Assembly (NCBI RefSeq): GCF_009758205.1
Contig: NZ_WRXN01000004.1
Span: 434,001-498,000 of the forward strand
Length of the DNA: 64,000 nt
Direction of reading: 5' to 3'
From: Chitinophaga tropicalis
GTDB lineage: Bacteria; Bacteroidota; Bacteroidia; Chitinophagales; Chitinophagaceae
The notes under the pieces were generated by a model. That model saw nothing but the letters and a program-made list of their open reading frames with translations. It did no database searches and had not been told where the DNA came from. This document shows, piece by piece, positions 27,837 through 36,112 of the stretch. The position numbers and the translations under genes are program-made. Positions within the stretch are counted from its first letter, which is position 1; each line of letters opens with the position of its first letter.

Positions 27837-27878
27837 CAAAAGAAATGGGTTTCGCCGAGGCGAAACCCATTTCTTTTG
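27837..27878 (-). terminator. Hairpin terminator after the response regulator gene
   Basis: A perfect 20-bp inverted repeat (27837-27856 with 27859-27878) with a minimal loop, 24 bases downstream of the response regulator stop on the minus strand. It also separates that gene from the CstB-like gene. Arms resemble those at 3093-3133 (shared CAAAAGAA and GGGTTTC blocks). Confidence 0.75.
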
Positions 27879-27901
27879 CAACCGGTTGAAAGCATGTTTT
27901 T

Positions 27902-28303
27902 TTATACGGTGCCTACGCGTTCCACTATCTCGAGAATAACATTCCTGCCAATTGGCTTTACAAGATAACCTGCCAGCGTAGGAAATTCCTTTGCCATTCC
28001 CAGATCGCTTTCATGGGTGGAACTGGTAAGGATATATATTTTGATCTGTTTAGGGAGGTATAGTTGTACAAACTCACGCATAAACTGCCAACCGTCCATA
28101 TAAGGCATATTTACGTCCAGCAGGATAAGGTCAGGCAATTCATCTTCTGCATTAATGTGGTTTTTGATATAATTGAGCGCCTGTTCTCCGTCGGTGAACT
28201 TATCAATATGCGCAGCCAGTTCCAAACGTTCAAAATGTTGCCTCATAACGAACTGAAAAAGTTCATCATCATCAACGATACACACCCGGTTAAGTTTATT
28301 CAT
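27902..28303 (-). CDS. Single-domain response regulator
   Basis: A 133-residue receiver domain without an output domain. Acidic pocket residues D11-D13 (CIVDDDELFQ), phospho-acceptor D63 (LLDVNMPYMDGW), the conserved Thr/Ser region (YILTSSTHESD) and the KPI lysine (YLVKPIGRN) are all present. CheY-like proteins of this type are common in this phylum and act by protein contact. No kinase is adjacent on the same strand; the LytS-type kinase starting at 28626 is divergent across 322 bases and has its own regulator. The partner could be any hybrid kinase, so the pathway is unknown. Confidence 0.9.
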   Translation of the reverse strand: MNKLNRVCIVDDDELFQFVMRQHFERLELAAHIDKFTDGEQALNYIKNHINAEDELPDLILLDVNMPYMDGWQFMREFVQLYLPKQIKIYILTSSTHESDLGMAKEFPTLAGYLVKPIGRNVILEIVERVGTV

Positions 28304-28625
28304 CTTACTTTAATGGGGATACGCGTTTATTAAAATATTCTAAAAAGCTGTTTCCTTTGCCTGTTTTGTATCCTGTCCCGATATCACCTTGCGGGGCCAG
28401 TTGTTCGCATGATCAATCATAGTCTTTAATACCGTTATTTTGATGCTACCCTGAGTATCTGAAGGTGGTCAGATTTTATTTCTATGGTTAGGATATGTTT
28501 ATAATAACAACAGCAAGATAAAAAAAAGTACACGTTTGCCGCCAAAAAAGCCGTGTTCATCTCAATATTTTACGATAATAAAGATATTTTCGGTTGTTTT
28601 GGATAGTCATTAGTATAAATAAGCA
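28304..28625. other. Intergenic region between divergent regulator genes
   Basis: 322 bases with no supported ORF. It must hold the promoters of the orphan response regulator (minus) and the LytS-type kinase (plus). It is AT-rich toward the kinase side, but I see no exact TAnnTTTG element, palindrome or RNA structure. Confidence 0.5.
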
Positions 28626-29687
28626 ATGAATATCAGTCAAAATGATATACGGCAGGCGTGGTATTCCAGAAGATGGGCTCAGATAGTTCTCCACGGAGTA
28701 GTATGGATCACACTTTTTTCCCTCCCTTACCTGTTAAAGCCTTCTCCCGATGCGGCGCATGCCCGTCCGGACCCTGACGAGCAAAGATGGCATGTACATT
28801 TTATCATCAATGCTATCTTCCTGACAGCCTTTTTTTACCTCAACGCAGAGATACTGATACCCAGGCTGGTATACAAAAAAAAATACTGGTGGTACGGGGT
28901 TTCCCTTTTTCTTCTCTTTACGGTACAGGTATTCTTCAGGTGGATCTTTATAGAAAACTATATCACTACACGTAAATTTGAGATAAAGCCTACTATCTTC
29001 TTCACGTTCTTCACTACGCTTTTTTTCCTGTCCTGCAGTACTGCCTGGCGGATGATCAGGGATAAGATGGAGACAGACCGGCTGGCAAGTGAAAAAGAGA
29101 ATGAGAACCTGAAAACGGAGCTGTCCCTTCTCAGATCGCAGGTAAGCCCTCACTTTATGTTCAACGTACTGAACAATATGGTGGCCCTGGCCAGGAAGCA
29201 GTCAGATCAGCTGGAGCCGTCCCTGATCAAATTGTCTTCCCTGATGCGGTATATGTTGTATGAGGCTGATGAAGATACTGTACCACTGGATAAGGAAACC
29301 GATTATCTGCAGAGTTATATTGACCTTCAGCAGCAGCGTTTCGGGGCCAAGGTACAGGTAAATGTGAGGATGGAACTGCCGGAAAGCGGTTATGAAATAG
29401 AGCCCATGCTGCTTATTCCTTTCGTGGAAAATGCCTTTAAGCATGGTACAGGACTGATACAGGATGCCCGGATCAATATTGAATTAAGGGCTATACAGGG
29501 AGTACTGCACTTTTCTGTAGTGAATAAATACAACACTGAGTATGCAGAGATAAAGGATAAGACTTCCGGAATAGGGTTGACAAACGTGAAAAGGCGGTTG
29601 AACCTGTTGTACCGGGACGACTATCAATTGCTGATCAATAAACAGGATGGTTGGTTTATGGTATCTTTACTGTTACATTTGCATTGA
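28626..29687 (+). CDS. LytS/YehU-type sensor histidine kinase
   Basis: A 353-residue membrane kinase. Four hydrophobic segments (about 20-38, 58-76, 88-106, 122-140) form the sensor region, followed by a short coiled coil and the His_kinase domain with phospho-acceptor H177 in SQVSPHFMFNVLNN. The ATPase domain has IPFVENAFKHG (N box) and SGIGLTNVKRRL (G box). The LytTR regulator starts 52 bases downstream, giving a classic two-component pair. No extracytoplasmic sensor domain is visible, so it probably senses membrane state or a small signal. An outer-membrane receptor gene follows the pair and may be its target. Confidence 0.93.
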   Translation: MNISQNDIRQAWYSRRWAQIVLHGVVWITLFSLPYLLKPSPDAAHARPDPDEQRWHVHFIINAIFLTAFFYLNAEILIPRLVYKKKYWWYGVSLFLLFTVQVFFRWIFIENYITTRKFEIKPTIFFTFFTTLFFLSCSTAWRMIRDKMETDRLASEKENENLKTELSLLRSQVSPHFMFNVLNNMVALARKQSDQLEPSLIKLSSLMRYMLYEADEDTVPLDKETDYLQSYIDLQQQRFGAKVQVNVRMELPESGYEIEPMLLIPFVENAFKHGTGLIQDARINIELRAIQGVLHFSVVNKYNTEYAEIKDKTSGIGLTNVKRRLNLLYRDDYQLLINKQDGWFMVSLLLHLH

Positions 29688-29739
29688 GCACAATAAATAC
29701 CAGGAATAACCAGAAAGACAACCAGAAAAACACAACGCA

Positions 29740-30453
29740 ATGAGATTAAGATGCATAGCTGTCGATGATGAGCCGCTGGCGCTGGACCTCCTGGAAGACA
29801 ATATCAGACAGGTACCTTACCTGGAGCTCGTAGCTAAATGTGCCGATGCTTTCGAGGCTATTAAGGTATTGGAAGAAACTTCTATTGACCTGATCTTCCT
29901 TGATATACAGATGCCCGGCCTTACCGGCCTGCAGTTTATACAGAGCCTTTCCCGCAAACCTATGGTGATCCTGATCACGGCCTATGAGAAATACGCACTG
30001 GAAGGATTTGAACTGGATGTTACGGATTACCTGGTAAAACCGGTGTCATTGCCGCGTTTCATCAAGTCCTGCAACAAGGCCAGGGAGCTGTTCCAGCTCA
30101 GGCAGAACGGTACCCTGCCGGCTACAGCCACTCCTCCTGAGTTCTTTTTTGTGAATTCCGACTACAGCCTGCTGAAGATCAACATTGCGGACATTATCTG
30201 GATAGAAGCCCTGAAAGATTATATCCGGATACACCTGGCAGGTAATGCCAAACCTGTAGTAACAAGAATGCCGCTGAAACAGGTGGAAGAGCAACTGACG
30301 CCGGCACGCTTTATCCGTATTCATAAATCGTATATCATTGCAGTGTCCCATATTACCGCTATCCGAAAGAACAGTGTGTTTATCGGCACCATGGAGCTGC
30401 CGGTAGGTGAGAACTACCGGGAGGCCGTTGCAGCACTGACCGGAGCCAGATAA
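29740..30453 (+). CDS. LytTR-family response regulator
   Basis: A 237-residue DNA-binding regulator. The receiver domain has acidic D9-D10 (IAVDDEPLAL), phospho-acceptor D55 (LIFLDIQMPG) and the LVKPV lysine near residue 107. The C-terminal LytTR domain (about 135-235) shows DIIWIEALKDYIRIHL and RFIRIHKSYII, both family signatures. It pairs with the LytS-type kinase 52 bases upstream. LytTR regulators bind direct repeats upstream of target promoters; the outer-membrane receptor gene 125 bases downstream is the nearest candidate. Confidence 0.93.
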   Translation: MRLRCIAVDDEPLALDLLEDNIRQVPYLELVAKCADAFEAIKVLEETSIDLIFLDIQMPGLTGLQFIQSLSRKPMVILITAYEKYALEGFELDVTDYLVKPVSLPRFIKSCNKARELFQLRQNGTLPATATPPEFFFVNSDYSLLKINIADIIWIEALKDYIRIHLAGNAKPVVTRMPLKQVEEQLTPARFIRIHKSYIIAVSHITAIRKNSVFIGTMELPVGENYREAVAALTGAR

Positions 30454-30559
30454 CCCTCTGTCAGCTTATCAAGTAGCTGATCCTGAGCTTGTTTGCCCGC
30501 TTCGTCGCATTATTTTATGGCATCGTCTCATTTGACTATGTATAATGGAAATCCACAAT

Positions 30560-30567
30560 TAGTTTTG
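30560..30567 (+). promoter_or_regulatory. Candidate -7 promoter element
   Basis: TAGTTTTG matches TAnnTTTG and lies 11 bases before the receptor ATG at 30579. The nearest TTTG upstream (30531) is 25 bases away, longer than the usual spacing, so this is a weak call; a start at the second ATG (30588) would fit it better. Confidence 0.35.
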
Positions 30568-30578
30568 CTTTATCAGAA

Positions 30579-33191
30579 ATGAATTTTATGCAAAAAATTA
30601 TCTGGCTTCTTGCCATGTTGACCTTGTCCGTATCTGTATATGCACAGCCGCCCGGAGGATTTCCGGGAGGAGCTCCCCCCCCGGGAAAAACACTGAATGC
30701 AGGCCATCTTTACGGTAAAATACTTGATAATGAGGGTAAACCGCTCCCCTATACGTCTGTCATCGTTTTTCAGAACAGGATGGATTCTGCCAGCGGAGTA
30801 AAAAAGGAAGTATTGATAAAAGGAGCCATGACTCAGAATAATGGCGACTTCAGCCTGGAAGAGCTGCCGGTTTTCGGTCCGCTGGTCCTGAAAGTGACTG
30901 CTACCGGTTTCAAGCCATATACACAAACAATATCTTTCATCACCAAAAAGCCAGCGCCGGGCACTATGCCTTCCTTCGACAAGGACCTGGGTAACATCAA
31001 ACTGGCCAGCGATATCAGTCAGCTGCAGGGAGTAACTGTTACCGCTGCCAAACCACTGATGAAGGTGGATATGGACAAGAAAGTGTTCAACGTGGAACAG
31101 AACATTTCCAGCGCCGGCGGTACGGCACAGGACGTGATGAAGAACGTTCCTTCCGTTAACATTGATATTGACGGAAACATGACCATGCGCAATGCCACTC
31201 CGCAATTATATATTGATGGCCGTCCTACCACACTTACGCTGGACCAGATCCCTGCAGACGCTATCGAAAGTGTGGAAGTAATGACCACTCCCAGCGCCAA
31301 ATACGACGCTTCAGGCGGTGGTGCAGGTATTGTGAACATAGTACTGAAGAAGAACCGTAAAACAGGCTATAATGGTAACTTACGCGCCGGGGTTGACAAA
31401 CGCGGCGGACTGAATGGAGGTGGTGATATCAACCTCCGCCAGGGTAAGTTCAACATTACGGCCAGCGGTATGGGCAACCAGATGAAGGACCGTACTACCG
31501 GCAAAACAGACAGGAACGATATTTCTGCTGATCCTGCTATCCATACCCTACAACAGAACAGCAGCAAAAATAACGGCGGCTTCCTGTTTGGCAGGCTGGG
31601 ACTGGACTACTTCATGAACAACCGTACCACCCTGTCTGTATCCGGCATCAAGGTACACGGCAGCTTCAAGCCCAGCAGCATCCTGGATATTGACACTGAC
31701 AGCCTTTTCTCCGGCGGCACTTCCACGGCTTTCAGCCGCAGGGTAACCAACAGCAGCCGTACTTTCAACGGTAACGGTCTTGTGCTGGGATTGAAACATC
31801 TCTTCCCTAAAGAAGGAGAAGAACTGACAGTAGACGGTAACTACTTTGGCGGTACCAATACAAACCACTCACTGTATAACACTGACTATTATAATATCAA
31901 AGGTGGCGCCGTAACGGGTAATGAACTGCAGAAAATAGACGGAAGCGGAAAAATGCGGCATATCACCGCACAGACAGATTATGTAAAACCACTGGGCGCC
32001 AAAGGTAAACTGGAAACAGGTTTAAGGGCCACCTTCCGTCATATTGAGAACAGGAACTTCAACTATATGTTTGATGAGGCGGCTGACCAGTATATTCTGA
32101 CCTCCAACATCAGCAGTAACTACAAGAACAATGAGAGCGTGTATGCCGCCTATGCTTCCTTCAGCAACAGCATACATAACTTCAGTTACAAAGTGGGATT
32201 GCGGGTGGAAAGCTCTGAATATAACGGGGAGCTGATACAGACCGGTCAGAAATTCAGCAATACCTATTCTGCCAGTCTTTTCCCTACTGTTTTCCTGAGC
32301 CAGAAATTCAAACATGACCAGGAGATACAGCTGAGTGTTACCCGGCGTATTAACCGTCCGAATTTCTTCCAGCTGATACCGTTCGCCGACTCCACAGACA
32401 GGCTGAACATTACAAAAGGTAATCCTAACCTGGTACCGGAGTTCACCCGTTCTGTAGAATTGTCTTACCTGAAAACATTCAAGGGTAATCACACATTACT
32501 GGCATCTGCATATTATAAATATACAGACAATACCATCACCAGTTATATAGACCGGCAGACTGACGATGCAACAGGAAATACGGCGCTGATCAACACTTAT
32601 ATCAACGCTAACAGCAGTTATACCACAGGTGCGGAAATAACTGTTATGAACTATCTGACAAAATGGTGGAACGTATCTACCAACATTAACCTGTACAATT
32701 CAAAAGTAAATACAGGCACTGCCGCTGTAACTAACCAGGAAGCATTGTGGAGCATGTTCGGTAAGCTGAACAGTAACTTCAACCTGCCGGCTGCTATTGA
32801 CCTTCAGCTGACAGCTACTTACCAGTCTAAAACCAACCTGCCGGTAAATACCAATAAAGGTTTTGGTGATGGGCCTCCTGACATGCAGGCGCAAAGTTCT
32901 TCCCAGGGTTATATCCGTTCTTTCTACGGGATAGACCTGGCGGTGAAGAAGAGTTTCCTGAAAAACAAGGCACTGAATGTGACATTGAGCGTGAGCGATA
33001 TTTTCAGGAGCAGGATCACAGACCAGTATTCTTACAGCGCTTACTTCACACAGAATTATACCCGCCTGCGTAACCCGCAGATGTTCAAACTGAACTTTGC
33101 TTATCGTTTCGGTAAGGTAGATGCAAGCCTGTTTAAGCGTAAGAGCTCAGGAGCGGGTAACCAGGGAATGATGGATGGCATGCAACAATAA
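30579..33191 (+). CDS. Outer membrane beta-barrel receptor (TonB-dependent receptor-like)
   Basis: An 870-residue outer-membrane protein with a signal peptide (to about SVYAQ). A Pro/Gly-rich linker (PPGGFPGGAPPPG) is followed by a carboxypeptidase-regulatory-like domain (about 40-135), a plug-like domain (about 145-255, with DVMKNVPSVNIDIDGNMTMR and AGIVNIVLKK) and a large barrel of the OMP_b-brl_3 type ending FAYRFGKVD. It is shorter than SusC proteins and lacks a SusD partner. Such receptors often appear beside LytTR systems. The ligand is unknown. Repeated Gly-Pro at the N-terminus and a Met/Gly-rich tail (GNQGMMDGMQQ) are unusual. Confidence 0.87.
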   Translation: MNFMQKIIWLLAMLTLSVSVYAQPPGGFPGGAPPPGKTLNAGHLYGKILDNEGKPLPYTSVIVFQNRMDSASGVKKEVLIKGAMTQNNGDFSLEELPVFGPLVLKVTATGFKPYTQTISFITKKPAPGTMPSFDKDLGNIKLASDISQLQGVTVTAAKPLMKVDMDKKVFNVEQNISSAGGTAQDVMKNVPSVNIDIDGNMTMRNATPQLYIDGRPTTLTLDQIPADAIESVEVMTTPSAKYDASGGGAGIVNIVLKKNRKTGYNGNLRAGVDKRGGLNGGGDINLRQGKFNITASGMGNQMKDRTTGKTDRNDISADPAIHTLQQNSSKNNGGFLFGRLGLDYFMNNRTTLSVSGIKVHGSFKPSSILDIDTDSLFSGGTSTAFSRRVTNSSRTFNGNGLVLGLKHLFPKEGEELTVDGNYFGGTNTNHSLYNTDYYNIKGGAVTGNELQKIDGSGKMRHITAQTDYVKPLGAKGKLETGLRATFRHIENRNFNYMFDEAADQYILTSNISSNYKNNESVYAAYASFSNSIHNFSYKVGLRVESSEYNGELIQTGQKFSNTYSASLFPTVFLSQKFKHDQEIQLSVTRRINRPNFFQLIPFADSTDRLNITKGNPNLVPEFTRSVELSYLKTFKGNHTLLASAYYKYTDNTITSYIDRQTDDATGNTALINTYINANSSYTTGAEITVMNYLTKWWNVSTNINLYNSKVNTGTAAVTNQEALWSMFGKLNSNFNLPAAIDLQLTATYQSKTNLPVNTNKGFGDGPPDMQAQSSSQGYIRSFYGIDLAVKKSFLKNKALNVTLSVSDIFRSRITDQYSYSAYFTQNYTRLRNPQMFKLNFAYRFGKVDASLFKRKSSGAGNQGMMDGMQQ

Positions 33192-33216
33192 TAGATCGCA
33201 ACAGTGATGAACGGTT

Positions 33217-33252
33217 AATGCGGATGGTGTGAAAACCATCCGCATTTTTTTT
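33217..33252 (+). terminator. Intrinsic terminator after the receptor gene
   Basis: A 12-bp stem (33217-33228 with 33235-33246) with a 6-base loop followed by a T tract to 33252, 25 bases after the receptor stop. Confidence 0.88.
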
Positions 33253-33256
33253 GCTG

Positions 33257-33673
33257 TTAAATATCTTCGGAATCGTATACTATCACTTTCTTCCATAAAG
33301 AAGAACATTCTTCAATGAACTTCAGATGTGCCGGGTCTGTCTGATAAATGTCCTGTTCTGCTTTGTTCTTAAAGAACAACAGCCAGGAAACGGCATATGA
33401 ACGGTCTATTACATCGCGGTTGGTAGTGGAGGGAACGCCTATATGGCATTGCTGTATGGTCTTTGCTGCTTTGGCCAGCTTCTGCAATCCGGCTATCAGT
33501 TTGTTCCTGTCTTCCTGGCTGTCAGGATTATGGAGCCAGAAATAAACGTGGTGTACGAAGACCTTCTTCGTTTGTGCCGCCATAGCCGCGCCTCCTGTCA
33601 GCGAGACCATGCCGGTAACAGCCGCGGTTTTGCCTGCTGCAGAAAGGAATTGTCGTCTGGTTTGTTTCGACAT
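33257..33673 (-). CDS. Tat-exported Dabb-family protein
   Basis: A 138-residue protein with a twin-arginine signal (SKQTRRQFLSAAGKTAAVTG) and an alanine-rich cleavage region (GGAAMAAQ). The mature part is a Dabb (stress-responsive alpha/beta-barrel) domain: VFVHHVYFWLHNP at the start, IGVPSTTNRDVIDRSYAVSW in the middle and DPAHLKFIEEC near the end. Dabb proteins are small ferredoxin-fold dimers, some with enzymatic roles; Tat export suggests folding before translocation to the periplasm. It is convergent with the receptor gene and divergent from the glycosyltransferase operon. Function is unknown. Confidence 0.87.
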   Translation of the reverse strand: MSKQTRRQFLSAAGKTAAVTGMVSLTGGAAMAAQTKKVFVHHVYFWLHNPDSQEDRNKLIAGLQKLAKAAKTIQQCHIGVPSTTNRDVIDRSYAVSWLLFFKNKAEQDIYQTDPAHLKFIEECSSLWKKVIVYDSEDI

Positions 33674-33840
33674 TGGGTTATTATTTTATGCCGGAAAATA
33701 GTTAAAATAGCTTAACTTTAGAAGACCTGCTATCAACTACTAAAACAACAGCCCTTATTCCCCTTCCCGAAACCAATGAAATCTTTTCTATTTATCCCTG
33801 TAGAGGTTGTATGTTTTTCATTCATGTAAAAAGGTAAGAG

Positions 33841-35046
33841 ATGCAAATGTCTGAGATGAAACCCCAGATCCTTTTTGTAGGTACTTATACTCCGCGGAAA
33901 TGTGGGATTGCCAGTTTTACGGGCGACCTGGTCCATGCCTTACAGCAATTGCTGCGTAATGAGTATGATATTCGCGTATGCGCGCTGGACAAAAAGAGCG
34001 AGGCAGGGAAATATACTTCCCCTGTTACAATGGTAATGGACGGCTGCCGCCTGAATTCCTGTATTGCCGGCGCTGAAGCTATTAACAATCATCCTGCTGT
34101 AAAGCTGGTTTGTGTTGAGCATGAATTTGGCCTGTTTGGCGGCAATATAGGAGAGTTTGCACTTGGCTTTCTCTCGTTGCTGAATAAACCTTTTATTATC
34201 CGTTTTCATACAGTACTGCCTGATCCTGATCCGGAAAGGCTGAAGCTGATAAAAAGCATCTGCCTGCTTGCAGACAAAGTGGTAGTGATGACCAGGCACT
34301 CTCAACGCCTGCTTATTGAGCACTATGGGATAAGTGCAAATAAGCTGATGATCATTCCTCATGGTACCCATCTCATACCTCCTCAGTTCTCTGCTTCACT
34401 CAGGGCAGCCTTCCATCTTGAAAACAGGAAGATATTAACCACCTTTGGCCTGCTAAGCCCTAATAAAGGCATAGAAACAGGTATCAGGGCTATGACCAGG
34501 ATAGCAACGCAGTTCCCTGAAGCTATTTACCTGATACTGGGACGTACACATCCCAACCTGGTGGAAACAGAAGGCGAGGCCTACAGGGAATACCTGCAGG
34601 GATTGATCAATGAATACCAGCTTCATGACAATGTACGCCTGGTAAATGACTTTATTCCCACAGAACAATTACTGTCTTACCTGGCACTGACGGATATTTA
34701 TCTCTTTACTTCCAGGGACCCCAACCAGGCTGTAAGCGGCACATTCCTGTATGCCATGAGCGCTGGTTGCGCCATTATATCAAACGATTTTGTGCTGGCA
34801 CGTGAAATGCTTGATGATGAGACCGGTATAATTATTAATACCGGCGACGACAAAACCATGGCGGCCAATGCTATCTACCTGCTGGGCAATGACCAGGTAA
34901 GGAACAATATGGGGAATCTTGCTTTCATGAAAACAAGAGATACTCTCTGGGAAAATGTTGCCCGTAAACACGCCCTGCTGTTCCAACAGATGATCAGGCA
35001 ACAGGCGCCTCTTTTACAACAAAATGATCAGCATGTTACACCCTGA
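33841..35046 (+). CDS. Glycosyltransferase family 4 protein
   Basis: A 401-residue GT-B fold glycosyltransferase. The N-terminal half opens with ILFVGTYTPRKCGIASFTGDL; the donor-binding half has the KGIETGIRAM region, LTDIYLFTSRDP and AMSAGCAIISND, in place of the canonical EPFG. Three in-frame ATGs (33841, 33847, 33856) could serve as start. It lacks a signal peptide or membrane span and should act at the cytoplasmic face. It is first in a tightly overlapping operon with the (alpha/alpha)-toroid-like protein and another GT4. The sugar is unknown; nearby GH130 and GH47 genes point to mannose, by inference. Confidence 0.87.
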   Translation: MQMSEMKPQILFVGTYTPRKCGIASFTGDLVHALQQLLRNEYDIRVCALDKKSEAGKYTSPVTMVMDGCRLNSCIAGAEAINNHPAVKLVCVEHEFGLFGGNIGEFALGFLSLLNKPFIIRFHTVLPDPDPERLKLIKSICLLADKVVVMTRHSQRLLIEHYGISANKLMIIPHGTHLIPPQFSASLRAAFHLENRKILTTFGLLSPNKGIETGIRAMTRIATQFPEAIYLILGRTHPNLVETEGEAYREYLQGLINEYQLHDNVRLVNDFIPTEQLLSYLALTDIYLFTSRDPNQAVSGTFLYAMSAGCAIISNDFVLAREMLDDETGIIINTGDDKTMAANAIYLLGNDQVRNNMGNLAFMKTRDTLWENVARKHALLFQQMIRQQAPLLQQNDQHVTP

Positions 35047-36112
35047 AAAACTATCGGCCACGACATTTACTTCCGGCAAACTGGCCATGCCGGTCTTTAA
35101 CCCGGAGCACCTGCTCTGTCTGACTGATGCCACAGGCGTCATGCAGCACGCCCTGCGCTCTCTTCCCAACCGTAAAGAAGGCTATTGTACAGATGACAAT
35201 GCAAGGGCATTGCTGCTTACCATTTTTGCCTGGAAGCTGGGGCGGTATCCCGGAATATTGAAGCTGATGCCTGTCTATCTCAGTTTTGTACACTACATGC
35301 AACGGGAAGACGGGTACTTTGATAACTTCATGTCCTACAATAAGGCCATCATCCCAAACGATAATTCAGAAGACGCCTACGGGAGAGCATTGATGGCACT
35401 GGGTTATCTTATCTGCGATGGCCCTTCCATGCAGTATAAAAGGACAGGGGAAGAACTGTTCATGAGGGCCTATCCGCATATACACGGACTGGTATCGTTA
35501 CGTGGCATTGCCAACAGCCTGATCGGGCTATGCCGGTTTATCACGCATGCGCCTGACAACAGGAAAAGGGAAACTGTCTCTTATCTTGCAGACAAGCTGA
35601 TCACAGAGTATGCCCGTTATAGTGATAACGAATGGAAATGGTTTGAAGATATACTGGCTTATGACAATGCCATTATACCACTGGCATTATTACACGCCTA
35701 TGAAGTCACCCAGTATCCCCCCTATCTCAAAGCAGGGCTGGAATCAGGCGCTTTCCTGGAATCGAAAGTGTTCAGGAATGATATATTATGTATCATAGGC
35801 AGCAACGGCTGGTACCGGAAAAACCAGGATGCGGCATTATTTGACCAGCAGCCTGTAGATGCAATGGCATTGGTATTGTTCTATCAACAAGCTTTTTATG
35901 TAACCGGCAACAGGGAATTTGCAGAGAAGATGAACAAATGCTATCAATGGTTTACAGGCAGGAATATATTGTGCCTTTCTCTCTACGATGCAGGCACAGG
36001 AGGCTGTGCCGACGGATTACAAGAGGACAGGGTCAGCGAAAACCAGGGGGCAGAAAGCACTATTGCCTACTGGATCTCTCATTTCGCTGTCTGTGAAACG
36101 CTCGATAAATGA
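35024..36112 (+). CDS. Uncharacterised (alpha/alpha)-toroid-like protein, glycosidase-like
   Basis: A 362-residue cytosolic protein with no firm family assignment. Repeated helical motifs with acidic residues (EGYCTDDNARALLL, NSEDAYGRALMALGY, ILAYDNAIIPLALLHAY, DQQPVDAMALV, ENQGAESTIAYW) suggest an (alpha/alpha)6 toroid like many glycoside hydrolases and lyases. Related sequences are sometimes annotated as glycosyltransferases because they occur fused or next to GT4 domains. It overlaps the upstream GT4 by 23 bases (14 if the ATG at 35033 is used) and the downstream GT4 by 4 bases (ATGA), so the three proteins are probably made in fixed ratio. Enzymatic activity is not established. Confidence 0.75.
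   Translation: MISMLHPEKLSATTFTSGKLAMPVFNPEHLLCLTDATGVMQHALRSLPNRKEGYCTDDNARALLLTIFAWKLGRYPGILKLMPVYLSFVHYMQREDGYFDNFMSYNKAIIPNDNSEDAYGRALMALGYLICDGPSMQYKRTGEELFMRAYPHIHGLVSLRGIANSLIGLCRFITHAPDNRKRETVSYLADKLITEYARYSDNEWKWFEDILAYDNAIIPLALLHAYEVTQYPPYLKAGLESGAFLESKVFRNDILCIIGSNGWYRKNQDAALFDQQPVDAMALVLFYQQAFYVTGNREFAEKMNKCYQWFTGRNILCLSLYDAGTGGCADGLQEDRVSENQGAESTIAYWISHFAVCETLDK

Noticed and set aside
30461..30480. Terminator after the first LytTR gene
   Set aside because: The 6-bp TCAGCT/AGCTGA hairpin has no T tract and is too weak to call.
30573..31205. 210-codon minus-strand ORF
   Set aside because: Antisense to the N-terminal part of the outer-membrane receptor, including its signal peptide; composition typical of an antisense shadow.
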